This document shows positions 36,042 to 44,936 of a stretch of 64,000 nucleotides of DNA, one piece after another. The notes beneath the pieces were generated by a model. That model searched no databases. It was not told the origin of the DNA and saw nothing but the letters and a program-made list of their open reading frames with translations. The translations under genes and the position numbers were made by a program. The DNA is from Propionigenium maris DSM 9537 (GTDB taxonomy: Bacteria; Fusobacteriota; Fusobacteriia; Fusobacteriales; Fusobacteriaceae). How positions within the stretch are numbered: the first letter of the stretch is position 1; each line of letters begins with the position of its first letter. The stretch spans positions 95,072-159,071 of the forward strand of contig NZ_BSDY01000003.1 in NCBI RefSeq assembly GCF_027925155.1, written 5' to 3'.

Positions 36042-36499
36042 AATTTGCTGTTGAGAAGTTCATATCCCCTGGTAGAAAGATGAATCCCGTCTGTTGTATA
36101 CCTAGAATCTATCCCACCATCTCTTCCCAGGAATTCAGAGTAGATATCCAGATAACCTGCCTGTGCTTTAGTGGCTATCTCCTCTATCCTTCCATTGAGA
36201 GATTCTATCTTTTTGTTTCTGTCCATATTATCCACTGGAAGTATGGATATTACAGTGAGACTTCTAAATTTCTTCTTCAGCTCATTTATGAGTAGGGTGT
36301 AATTCCCTAGAATCTTCTCATCTGGAAATCCCATGATCACGTCATTTACCCCAGCCATGAGGTAGATCTCACCTTCCCTACCTTCCTCTATCTCCTCTAA
36401 CCTCCAGAGTAGGTCCCTTGTGGTATCTCCGGGAACCCCCAGGTTCACCACTCCCCTTACAGGATTCCATGCCGTTATACTGTCTCCCAATAGTATCAT
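36026..36499 (-). CDS. SGNH/GDSL-family hydrolase
   Basis: 157 residues. All four SGNH blocks are visible: block I LLGDSITAW (catalytic Ser at residue 7), block II Gly in VNLGVPGDTT, block III AGVNDV, block V DGIHLS with catalytic Asp and His near residue 137. Short GDSL enzymes of this size are esterases or lysophospholipases. It has no signal peptide, so it is probably cytoplasmic. It begins 82 bases after the 59-residue gene, on the same strand and with no terminator between, so it may be the last gene of the formate dehydrogenase transcript. Confidence 0.85.
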   Translation of the reverse strand: MILLGDSITAWNPVRGVVNLGVPGDTTRDLLWRLEEIEEGREGEIYLMAGVNDVIMGFPDEKILGNYTLLINELKKKFRSLTVISILPVDNMDRNKKIESLNGRIEEIATKAQAGYLDIYSEFLGRDGGIDSRYTTDGIHLSTRGYELLNSKLNLPR

Positions 36500-36581
36500 C
36501 CTTCCACCTCTCTTACTGCCTATCTTTTCCTTTAACCAGAGTTTAGCATCTAGAGTAGAGAAATGAAAGAATTATTCTGCA

Positions 36582-36761
36582 CTAACCTGCCTTCAGGGGA
36601 AGGATCTCCCTTATGGAAAGTACTGAGTGATTTGTTCTTTCTGCTACTTCAGAGATAACCTTCTCCATTCCACCGCTTATATCCTCCAGCATTATTGTCC
36701 CCACTTCCTCTGAAACGCTATAATCCCCAATAACTTCATAGATATACTGTACAAAATACAT
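36582..36761 (-). CDS. 59-residue protein at the end of the formate dehydrogenase operon
   Basis: A short gene with a GGGAGGT ribosome site six bases before ATG 36761, beginning 16 bases after the fdhD stop codon. The protein starts MYFVQYIYEVIGDYSV, continues EEVGTIMLEDISGGMEKVI and ends REILPLKAG. It is soluble, acidic and helical, without cysteines or membrane segments. I recognise no family. The tight spacing and strong ribosome site argue that it is translated with the operon. A small regulator or assembly factor of the enzyme complex is possible but unsupported. Confidence 0.65.
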   Translation of the reverse strand: MYFVQYIYEVIGDYSVSEEVGTIMLEDISGGMEKVISEVAERTNHSVLSIREILPLKAG

Positions 36762-36777
36762 AGCTATACCTCCCTAA

Positions 36778-37509
36778 TTAATCCACCTCTATCTGAATAC
36801 CCTCTATCTCATTATATATAATAGGCTCAGGGCTTCCTATTCTCCCTATAAGGCTCACCCCATACTCCCTGGCTATATCCAGTGCCAGGTTACTGGTTAT
36901 CCTCATAGAAGCCACCACAGGAACTCCTGCCCCTGCTGCCTTTATAACCATATCTGAGGACACCCTTCCTGTTATTATAATAGTGGAGTGTTCCAGGTCC
37001 ATACCCTCATCCAGAGCAGCTCCTATCACCTTGTCCACTGCATTGTGCCTCCCTATATCCTCCCTCACCAGCACCCTGCCGCTGAGGTCTCCTATGGCTG
37101 CACAATGGGTTCCGCCGGTAGTCTTATGGAGTCTGGCTGAATCCAGCATCTCTCTGAAGATCTCCCTGATCCTCTCCAGGCTCTCAGAGTACTCTCCCAG
37201 AGTTCCTCTTCTTTTAAATGCCTCCCCTTTGGGAAGTTCACCGCTTCCACATCCGCTGAGGACCACATTTTTTATTGTGTACACTTCCTCCTCCAGCTTC
37301 CTGTCCACCAGAGAAAAGATCCTTCTCCCGCTACTGCAGGGAGAGGCCCCTATAAATTCCCCCTTGTGACCTATAAGACCTCTGGAATATAGGTACCCCA
37401 GAGCCAACTCCGAGAGGTTGTCTGGGGTACACATGAATGTTATTAACTTTCTGCCATTTACAAGAAGATCCACCGCTTCCTCTGTAAATATATTTATCTT
37501 ACTTCTCAT
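36778..37509 (-). CDS. fdhD: Formate dehydrogenase sulfur-carrier/accessory protein FdhD
   Basis: 243 residues. Family signatures seen: TPDNLSELALGYLYSRGLI near residue 30, TTGGTHCAA near 137, REDIGRHNAVDKVIGAAL near 155, TGRVSSDMVIKAAGAGVP near 188. FdhD passes sulfur from a cysteine desulfurase to the molybdenum/tungsten bis-guanine-dinucleotide cofactor of formate dehydrogenase. The usual CxxC motif reads SGCGSGE here, so only the first cysteine is present. The start codon lies 11 bases inside the end of mobA. Confidence 0.92.
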   Translation of the reverse strand: MRSKINIFTEEAVDLLVNGRKLITFMCTPDNLSELALGYLYSRGLIGHKGEFIGASPCSSGRRIFSLVDRKLEEEVYTIKNVVLSGCGSGELPKGEAFKRRGTLGEYSESLERIREIFREMLDSARLHKTTGGTHCAAIGDLSGRVLVREDIGRHNAVDKVIGAALDEGMDLEHSTIIITGRVSSDMVIKAAGAGVPVVASMRITSNLALDIAREYGVSLIGRIGSPEPIIYNEIEGIQIEVD

Positions 37510-38095
37510 ACTCTCCCCCTACCTCTCTCAGTTCCTCTGGAGTGTTTATATTTTTAAACCCCTTCACTATCTCTATACCTTTAGTCATAGACTCTATATC
37601 TACCCACTCTACCCTATTTTTCTCAAAGAGAAGGGCTATCTTATATCTCTTCTCCTCTATAAGTTCCTCTATACCTCTCAGGAGGCTCCTCCTGTAGAGG
37701 GCACAGAGGGGTTCCCTCCCCTCTCTGTGCTTTGGAATGGCTGCATCGTAGCTCCCAGAGAGCCCTCCCATATACTCAAGAAATTCTTCCCTCTGGAAGG
37801 GGGTATCACAGGAGATCACCAGGATCTCCTCATGGGTGCTGTGAAGGAGCCCTGTATAGATCCCTCCCAGGGGACCTATACCCTTAACTTTATCCTCCAC
37901 AACCTTCACAGGATAGTTCCTGTATTCACCGGGATTATTGGATACCACTATCACCTCTGCAAAAGCTTCTACCTTCTTCAGAAGGTGTTCGATAAAGGGA
38001 GTTCCTCCATATCTCAGAAAAGCTTTATCCCTGTAGCCCATCCTGGATCCCTGACCCCCGGCCAGGATCACCACTGTTTTCCTGTATCTTTTCAT
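37499..38095 (-). CDS. mobA: Molybdenum cofactor guanylyltransferase MobA
   Basis: 198 residues. N-terminal nucleotide-binding motif ILAGGQGSRMGYRDKAF (residues 10-26), GPLGGIYTGL near 80 and the metal-binding VISCDTPFQ near 96 are typical of MobA. It joins GMP to molybdopterin to give the guanine dinucleotide form used by DMSO-reductase-family enzymes such as formate dehydrogenase. Its ATG follows the hydA stop codon with no gap and it overlaps fdhD, so cofactor maturation is encoded in the same operon as the enzyme. Confidence 0.92.
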   Translation of the reverse strand: MKRYRKTVVILAGGQGSRMGYRDKAFLRYGGTPFIEHLLKKVEAFAEVIVVSNNPGEYRNYPVKVVEDKVKGIGPLGGIYTGLLHSTHEEILVISCDTPFQREEFLEYMGGLSGSYDAAIPKHREGREPLCALYRRSLLRGIEELIEEKRYKIALLFEKNRVEWVDIESMTKGIEIVKGFKNINTPEELREVGGEYEK

Positions 38096-39793
38096 CTAGC
38101 TCTTGTCGCTGTATGTTGTATGAAGAAGGTGGTGACTCTTGTGACCGCAAGGATCCTTCAGATAGTTCTCGTAGAGAGCCTTCACTTCCGAGTTCTCATG
38201 GGACTTTCTGAGGTCACTTTCAGTATCAAACCTATACATCCCCTCCATCCTTCTTCTTCTCACATCGTAGTTGTCTGGAATAGGTGCTCCGCCTCCGCTT
38301 ATACACCCTCCGTGACAAGCCATAACCTCTATAAAGTCGTAGTCTGCCTCTCCCCTTTCAATGGCATCCAGTACCACCTTAGCTGAAGAGATTCCATTTA
38401 CTACAGCCAGCTTTATCTTGTGCTCTCCCACCTCTACAGAGGTCTCCTTCACATTGTCAAAACCTCTTATCTCGTTGAATTCAAGCTTCTCAAACTGACC
38501 CCCAGTAAGGACGTGGGACACAGTTCTAAGAGCTGCCTCCATTACACCTCCAGATGTTCCGAATATCCTTCCGGCACTGGATCCCTTACCCATGAAGGAA
38601 TCGTAGTCTGCGTCATCTCCCAGGTATGCAAAGTCGATCCTGTTCATCCTTACAAGCTTAGCAAACTCTCTGGTAGTTATTACCATATCCACATCTTCAG
38701 GCATCTGCTCCCTCTCTGCCTCTCCCTTCTTTGCAGTACAAGGCATGATGGAAACAACAAATATATCCTCCACAGGAATATTCATCTCCTTTGAGTAGTA
38801 GCTCTTTGCAAGAGCACCGAAGATCTGCTGAGGTGACTTACAGCTTGAAAGGTTATCTATAAACTGAGGATAGTTCTGCTCCATATAGTTTACCCATCCT
38901 GGACAGCACGATGTAAACATAGGAAGCTTACCCTTACCCTCTGTGAGTCTCTGAAGAAGCTCAGTTCCCTCCTCCATAATTGTTACATCTGCAGAGTAAT
39001 CCGTACTAAATACCCTGTCAAACCCTAACTTTTTAAGGGCAAGTACCATCTTAGATGTTGCATCTGTACCAGGAGCAATGAAGAACTCCTCTCCGATTGT
39101 ATGCTTTATTGCAGGGGCCATCTGTACGATGAAGTGCTTCTCCCTCTTCTTTAGCATCTGATTAAGTTCAACCACATGATTTTTCTCAGTTAGGGCTCCC
39201 ACTGGACATACCTTAACACACTGACCACAGGTTATACACTTACTCGCAGAAAGGTTGTCTCCCTCCTTGAGGACGATCTCCCTCTTACCATCTTTCTCCA
39301 CTACCTCATATACCTCTATCTCCTGTGTATCTCTGCACACAGCTACACACTTCTCACAGAGGATACACTTATTCATATCCCTTACCATTCCAGATGAGCT
39401 TCTGTCTATCTCATAGGTGTATTCCAGGTCCACATCCCTGTTTACCACTCCATACTCGTAGCAGGCATTCTGAAGGTCGCAGTCTCCCTTTGCCTTCTCA
39501 CAGGTAAGGCAGTCGTTGGGATGGTTCTCCATTATCTTGTTAAGGATCTCTTTTCTTTTTTCTATTATCTCGTCTGTATAGGTTCTTACAACCATTCCCT
39601 CTCTACCTGCTGTCTCACAGGACTTTACCAGTTCTCCATCTGCCTCTACCACACAGATACCGCAGACCTTCTGGCTTCCAAGGTCCTTGTGGTAGCAAAG
39701 AGTCGGGATATTTATCCCAAGCTCCTCGCAGTTCTCCAGCAGAGTCTTATCGGTTGTAGTTTCTACAATTACTCCATCTATTTCTATTCTCAT
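38096..39793 (-). CDS. hydA: Monomeric M3-type [FeFe]-hydrogenase
   Basis: 565 residues, close to clostridial CpI in size and domain order: [2Fe-2S] domain (1-75, with CYHKDLGSQKVCGIC), the His/Cys-ligated cluster (HPNDCLTCEKAKGDCDLQ near 93), two [4Fe-4S] clusters (CILCEKCVAVC and CITCGQCVKVC, 142-200), and an H-cluster domain with L1 TSCCPGW (near 292), L2 MPCTAKK (near 345) and L3 MACHGGCISGGG (near 490). It makes or consumes H2 with ferredoxin-like electron transfer in the cytoplasm. The first Cys of the SCC pair that relays protons is present. It lies 12 bases after the formate dehydrogenase gene. Maturases HydEFG are not in the window. Confidence 0.95.
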   Translation of the reverse strand: MRIEIDGVIVETTTDKTLLENCEELGINIPTLCYHKDLGSQKVCGICVVEADGELVKSCETAGREGMVVRTYTDEIIEKRKEILNKIMENHPNDCLTCEKAKGDCDLQNACYEYGVVNRDVDLEYTYEIDRSSSGMVRDMNKCILCEKCVAVCRDTQEIEVYEVVEKDGKREIVLKEGDNLSASKCITCGQCVKVCPVGALTEKNHVVELNQMLKKREKHFIVQMAPAIKHTIGEEFFIAPGTDATSKMVLALKKLGFDRVFSTDYSADVTIMEEGTELLQRLTEGKGKLPMFTSCCPGWVNYMEQNYPQFIDNLSSCKSPQQIFGALAKSYYSKEMNIPVEDIFVVSIMPCTAKKGEAEREQMPEDVDMVITTREFAKLVRMNRIDFAYLGDDADYDSFMGKGSSAGRIFGTSGGVMEAALRTVSHVLTGGQFEKLEFNEIRGFDNVKETSVEVGEHKIKLAVVNGISSAKVVLDAIERGEADYDFIEVMACHGGCISGGGAPIPDNYDVRRRRMEGMYRFDTESDLRKSHENSEVKALYENYLKDPCGHKSHHLLHTTYSDKS

Positions 39794-39805
39794 CTTTCCT
39801 CCACA

Positions 39806-42469
39806 CTAAGCAATCTTTTCTATTCTTACAGCAGTAACCTTAAGCTCCGGGATTCCACACTGTGGATCCAGGTGGTCTGCACCTGTAAGTACGTTACACG
39901 CACCATTTGCAAAGTGGAACGGCATGAAGAACAGGTCCTCTAATATTCCATCATTTGCCACTACAGAGGTTTCTATCTCTCCTCTTCTGGAGATTACCCT
40001 TATCATCTCATCCTTGCCTATCTCAAGCTTCTTCATAGTCTCTGGATGCATCTCTATGTATGATACCGGCGACTTTATGTTAAGCCCCTCTACCCTTCCA
40101 GTCATTGTTCTGGTGTGGTAGTGGTATAGGTTTCTTCCATTTGTCATTAGGTATGGATACTCCGACGACTGCATCTCTCCACTGAGCTCATACTCCGCTG
40201 CAACAAACTTACCCTTACCTCTCATTGGAGAATCAAGGTGTAGTATAGGAGTTCCCTCTGGCTTTTCAGAGCTTACTGGCCATGCCACTCCCTCATCCTC
40301 GATGAGGTCGTAGGTGATTCCAGAGTATTGAGGTGTAAGCCTTGCTATCTCAGCCATTATCTCCTCTGATGAAGTATAGCTTTCCTTCCATCCCAGAGCA
40401 CCCATTACCTTGTCGATAACCTGCCAGTCCTCCATTACACCCTCTCTGGTTACAGCTCTTCTTACTCTCTGCACCCTTCTCTCGGTGTTGGTAAATGTCC
40501 CCTCCTTCTCTGCAAAGGAAAGGGCTGGAAGAACAACATCTGCCAGTTCAGCTGTTTCTGTAAGGAATATATCCTGAACGATAAGTAGATCCAGCTCCTC
40601 TAAGGCGTGTTTTATATGGTTTATATCTGGGTCAGATACCATTGGGTTTTCTCCCATAATATAGAGACACTTCATCTCTCCATGGGAGGCTCTGTGCATT
40701 ATCTCCGGCAGGGTATAACCTGTCTTGGAGTTCAGCTCCACTCCCCACTCGTTTTCAAACTTTCTACGGATCTCGTCATCTGCTATCTTCTGGTATCCAG
40801 GGAACACATTTGGAAGTCCTCCCATATCGCAGGCTCCCTGTACGTTATTCTGTCCCCTCAAAGGGTTTATTCCTCCGAACTTTTTACCAATATTTCCACA
40901 TAGAAGGGAAAGGTTGGAAAGGGACATTACTCCATTGGTTCCAGATTTGTGCTGGGTAATACCCATAGCATAGAAGATAGAGGCTACATCGCTTGCGTAT
41001 ATTCTCGCTGCTTCTGCAATAAGTTCCGGCGACACTCCGCAGATCTCACTTGCATATTCAGGGGTATACTTAGCTACCAGCTCCCTTAACTCCTCAAATC
41101 CCTCTGTATTTTTAGCTACATATTCCTTGGCGTATAGGTTCTCGCTGATGATCACATTCATCATGGAGTTTATAAGGGCAATATTACTTCCCACCTTCAG
41201 CTGAAGGAATATATCTGCATCATCAGCTAGGTCTATCCTTCTTGGATCGGCTACAATCACTTTTGCACCCTTTAACTTAGCTCTCTTTATCTTAGCTCCA
41301 ATAACTGGATGGTTTTCCCTTGGATTGGACCCAATCACAAAGATAACCTTTGAATCTTCAACTTCGCTAATGCTGTTAGTCATAGCTCCGCTTCCTAGTG
41401 TAGTTGCTAACCCGGCAACTGTTGAACTGTGTCAGAGACGGGCGCAGTGATCTACATTATTTGTACCAATTACTGCTCTGAATAACTTCTGAAATATAAA
41501 GTTATCCTCATTGGTACATCTTGCTGATGTAAGTCCTGCAAAGGCATCCGATCCAAATCTATTCTTTATATCAAGCATCTTAGTTGAAAGGAACTCTATC
41601 GTCTCCTCCCAGCTTGCTTCCTCTAACCTTCCATCTTTTCTTATAAGGGGCTTTGTAAGTCTGTCTGGATGATCTACAAATTTATATCCAAACTTACCCT
41701 TTACACAGAGTAATCCGTCGTTGGGATCCATCTTAGCTGGGTTTGCCTCTACTATCCTGTTGTCCTTTACACTGAAGTCTATCTGACATCCCACACCACA
41801 GTATGAACATGTAGTTCTTACTACCTCAGTTTCCCACTGTCTGTAAGAGGTCTTTGCCTTAGGTAGAAGGGCTCCCACTGGACATACACTTACACAGTTA
41901 CCGCAAGACATGCAGGCTGTATAATCTATCTTAGAAGCTCCCTTGGCTCTTACTGCTCTTCTTCCATTCTCCTCAGACAACTGTAGTCCGTTGCTGCACT
42001 GCTGCTCCCTACACATAGCCACACACTTTCCGCAGGCTATACACTTATTGGGATTGATTGTATAGAATGGATTTGAGTCATCTATCTCCAAAGTCTCAGG
42101 GCAGTTATTTGCAGTCTGATGTACATCATACTCATAACAGTACTCCTGCAGTTTGCACTCTCCTGATTTTTCACATCCCAGACAGTCTAGGGGATGTTCC
42201 GAGATGATCTCCTCTAAGATCTCCCTTCTCTCCTCTACTACCTCATCTGTATGTGTTCTTACTACCATGCCTTCCACAAGATCTATCTCGCAGGCCTTCT
42301 TCTTACAGCCATCCACTTCCACAACACAGATTCCGCAGTTCTCATCTTTTTGGATGATTCTGGAATCATAACAGAAGTTAGGTACCTGAATACCTATCTC
42401 CTCCAGGGCTGTGAGAAGCTTTCTTCCTTTGGAAACTTCATAGTTTTTTCCATTAACTACTATATTCAC
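39806..42469 (-). CDS. fdhF: Selenocysteine-containing formate dehydrogenase, molybdopterin subunit with N-terminal Fe-S domains
   Basis: 887 residues when the in-frame UGA at 41434-41432 is read as selenocysteine (residue 346). The context CARL-U-HSSTVAGLA is the Sec site of formate dehydrogenases, and the frame continues without gap to 39806. Start: GTG 42469, six bases after GAGGAGG. Domains: [2Fe-2S] (1-75), His/Cys cluster (HPLDCLGCEKSGECK), two [4Fe-4S] clusters (CIACGKCVAMC, CMSCGNCVSVC), the molybdopterin oxidoreductase [4Fe-4S] site (CSYCGVGCQ near 223), then the cofactor-binding body and C-terminal dinucleotide-binding domain. It interconverts formate and CO2. Transcribed first in the operon with hydA, mobA and fdhD. 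Without readthrough the protein would stop before its active site. Confidence 0.93.
41402..41420 (-). promoter_or_regulatory. Bacterial SECIS element of fdhF
   Basis: Starting 11 bases after the UGA, the mRNA can form the hairpin AGUUGC / GCAACU with a loop CGGGUUA holding the G-G-U core typical of SelB-binding loops. The distance matches known bacterial SECIS elements. Confidence 0.8.
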
Positions 42470-42776
42470 TAGGATCCTCCTCATTAAATTTTATCAACCT
42501 ACTAATTATAGTTACTCCTATGAAAAATAAAAATTTCAATTTAACACTTTTTTTCATCCTGTTTCGCCCCGGTATTTTTACTGTTTTTTTACTTTTTGAT
42601 TTGTTTCAGAATTTTTAAGGGTATTTTAAGGTTGTTTAAGAATTTACATTTTTTAATTTTATACCTTTTTTCCTCTATTTTATTGTTAAAAGTTACTTTA
42701 TTTTTATTTTTTTTCCTGATAGAATGATGAAACGATACATTTTCTATTTAATTTTATGATTTTATGGGGTATATAG
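42470..42776. promoter_or_regulatory. Divergent control region between fdhF and the AraC-type regulator
   Basis: About 300 bases of very A+T-rich DNA. On the minus strand AACTATAATTAG at 42504-42512 is a possible -10 for fdhF. Three TTTAAG repeats at 42614, 42625 and 42635 are spaced 11 and 10 bases, one helical turn each, and could be regulator sites. No gene is seen. Confidence 0.45.
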
Positions 42777-44027
42777 ATGAATAGCAGCTTCATTTTAAAG
42801 TTAGAAAACTTAATAAAAAGCTCCAATAAGGATATCTACTATGAGTATTTGAGGGTACTTCACATCTACAGATACTTTATTGGAAATATACAGGAGTTTA
42901 CTCCTGAAGACCAGCTGGAGATCCTCTCCTTTTTTTATGAGCATATTCTGGGTAAGCTTGAAAATATCTACTCCCCCTTAGACCTCAATGAGAGTTTTAT
43001 CTTTAAGGGAGACAAGTTCAGGGAAAGAAACTTCAGGATGGCTCTGGAATACTTCAGGAACAGAAGTGTCCTGGGTCTTACCAATACCCAGAGTATCGAA
43101 CTCATTGAAAGGAATAACAGGATCTATCCAACCTCCCTTCTTGAGTTTCTTCGCATGAACGCCAGAACCCTAGAGGAGGTTTTCAACTTCAATGAGCAGA
43201 GGTTTAGGGACAAGCTGGAAAACCTTCCCTCTGAAAAAGAGTTTTACAAGATCTACTCGGATTCCTACTGTGATGTGATCATCATAAGAAAGAATTTTTT
43301 CTCCAGCCTCAACCCCTCATTTTTTTCCAGGGACGGGCTGATAATCAGATTCTGTGAAACTGGTCAGATAGGGTTTGAAAAGGATGCTACCCTCCTAAAT
43401 GAGAAGGAGGCTCTCATATCCAGGGGAATTCCCCTGGGAGACTACAAGGTCCTTACAAAGGAGATCTCCTATGTAACCCTTCATATCAAAGATGAATTTT
43501 TCAAAGCATTTCAGATAGAGTTTCCCAACTATGCCTTAAAGAAGCTTCCATGGCGTTTGGATCCAGCTACCCTTTCCATGCTGGATAACCTGGATACCTG
43601 TAAGAATCCCAAGATAATGCTCCTCAACTTTATAAGCGGAGTTATTCTGAGCCTTGTGGATGAGGAGAAGAGGCTGAACTTTCAAAGGGTTACAGATAAA
43701 AATCTGACTAAGGTTATAGAGTATATAGACCACAACCTGGAAAACAATATTACCGTTTCCCAGATACAGGGAGAGTTTGGACTAAACAAGAATATCCTTT
43801 CCAGCCTCTTTAACACCAACTTCGATATGTCAGCTTCCAAATACATCATAAACAAGAAGCTGGAGAGGGCTTCAAGCTACCTTCTGGAAACGGACCTTTC
43901 CGTCACCGATGTAGCCTTTAAGTTTAACTTTTCCAGTGCCAGCAAATTTTCCTCACACTTTAAGAAGAAGTATTCCCTGACTCCCCTTCAGTTTAAGAAG
44001 AAGTTTGAGGAGCTTGCAGGGAAGTAG
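42777..44027 (+). CDS. AraC-family transcriptional regulator
   Basis: 416 residues. The C-terminal 110 residues form the double helix-turn-helix of AraC/XylS proteins: NITVSQIQGEFGLNKNILSSLF, then LLETDLSVTDVAFKFNFSSASKFSSHFKKKYSLTPLQFKKKF. The first 300 residues are an unrecognised sensor region rich in aromatic residues. It is divergent from the formate dehydrogenase/hydrogenase operon and 61 bases upstream of tupA. Control of formate or tungstate genes is therefore likely, but this is inference from position. Confidence 0.85.
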   Translation: MNSSFILKLENLIKSSNKDIYYEYLRVLHIYRYFIGNIQEFTPEDQLEILSFFYEHILGKLENIYSPLDLNESFIFKGDKFRERNFRMALEYFRNRSVLGLTNTQSIELIERNNRIYPTSLLEFLRMNARTLEEVFNFNEQRFRDKLENLPSEKEFYKIYSDSYCDVIIIRKNFFSSLNPSFFSRDGLIIRFCETGQIGFEKDATLLNEKEALISRGIPLGDYKVLTKEISYVTLHIKDEFFKAFQIEFPNYALKKLPWRLDPATLSMLDNLDTCKNPKIMLLNFISGVILSLVDEEKRLNFQRVTDKNLTKVIEYIDHNLENNITVSQIQGEFGLNKNILSSLFNTNFDMSASKYIINKKLERASSYLLETDLSVTDVAFKFNFSSASKFSSHFKKKYSLTPLQFKKKFEELAGK

Positions 44028-44088
44028 ATAGCTTTCGAAACACCAAGATGAGTTTACAACATAATTTTAAATAAAGGGAGAGATTCAG

Positions 44089-44886
44089 ATGATTAAAAAG
44101 TTACTTGTTACTATGCTAATGTTATTCACCATGGGAGTAAGCGCACTTGCTGAGCAGAGCAAGGAGATACTTCTGGCTACTACAACCAGTGTAAGGGATT
44201 CAGGGCTTATGGATTACCTTCTTCCAAAGTTTGAAAAGGAGAGCGGATACAAGGTAAACCTTATTGCTGTGGGAACTGGTAAAGCCCTTCAGATGGGAAG
44301 AGACGGGGAAGCCGACCTTCTTCTTGTCCATGCAAAGGCCTCTGAGATGAAGTTTATGAAGGAGGGGCACGGAAAGGAGAGAAGGGAGCTGGCTCACAAC
44401 TTCTTTGTACTTGTAGGTCCTGAAAACAACCAGAAGATGAGTTCAGTAAAGGAAGCTCTTACTACAATCGAAGGAGAAAAGCTTGAATTCGTTTCAAGGG
44501 GAGACGATTCTGGTACCAACAAGAAGGAACTGGCTCTTTGGAAGGAAAATAACATTACTCCTGAAGGGAAATGGTATATCAGTTCTGGTAGCGGTATGGC
44601 TGCAACTCTTAAGATTGCCAATGAACTAAATGCCTATACCCTTTCAGATATAGCTACATTCCTTAACCTAAAGAAGGATCTTGACCTTGAGATCAAGGTA
44701 GGAGAGGATTCAGAGCTTCTTAACCTCTACAGTGTTATAACTATAGATCCGGCTAAAAACCAGCATATAAATGCTGAGGGAGCTTACAAACTTATGGAGT
44801 GGTTTACTTCAGACAAAACAAAGAGTATAATTGGAGAGTATGGTAAGAAGGATTTTGGAATGCCTCTTTTTATTCCTGAAAAATAA
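44089..44886 (+). CDS. tupA: Tungstate-binding periplasmic protein TupA
   Basis: 265 residues with a signal peptide (KKLLVTMLMLFTMGVSALA, cleavage near residue 21). It begins LATTTSVRDSGLMDYLLP, where TTTS is the oxyanion-binding motif, and continues VGTGKALQMGRDGEADLLLVHA and FVSRGDDSGTNKKELALW, all TupA signatures. It delivers tungstate to an ABC importer. The permease and ATPase (TupB, TupC) do not follow; a MOSC gene does. The location beside formate dehydrogenase genes suggests a tungsten-dependent enzyme. Confidence 0.88.
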   Translation: MIKKLLVTMLMLFTMGVSALAEQSKEILLATTTSVRDSGLMDYLLPKFEKESGYKVNLIAVGTGKALQMGRDGEADLLLVHAKASEMKFMKEGHGKERRELAHNFFVLVGPENNQKMSSVKEALTTIEGEKLEFVSRGDDSGTNKKELALWKENNITPEGKWYISSGSGMAATLKIANELNAYTLSDIATFLNLKKDLDLEIKVGEDSELLNLYSVITIDPAKNQHINAEGAYKLMEWFTSDKTKSIIGEYGKKDFGMPLFIPEK

Positions 44887-44936
44887 TTGTATAGGGACAG
44901 ATCTATTATCTTGTCCCCTATGGAGAGTGAAGTATA

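Noticed and set aside
37418..38386. A long rightward 322-codon frame
   Set aside because: It is antisense to mobA, fdhD and the end of hydA, which match known families; its translation shows no domain.
41383..41434. Apparent frameshift or nonsense pseudogene splitting formate dehydrogenase
   Set aside because: The frame is the same on both sides, the codon is UGA in the exact Sec context, and a SECIS-like hairpin follows; selenocysteine explains it fully.
42485..42776. Sigma-54 promoter for the formate dehydrogenase operon
   Set aside because: I looked for GG and GC elements with the required spacing and found none.
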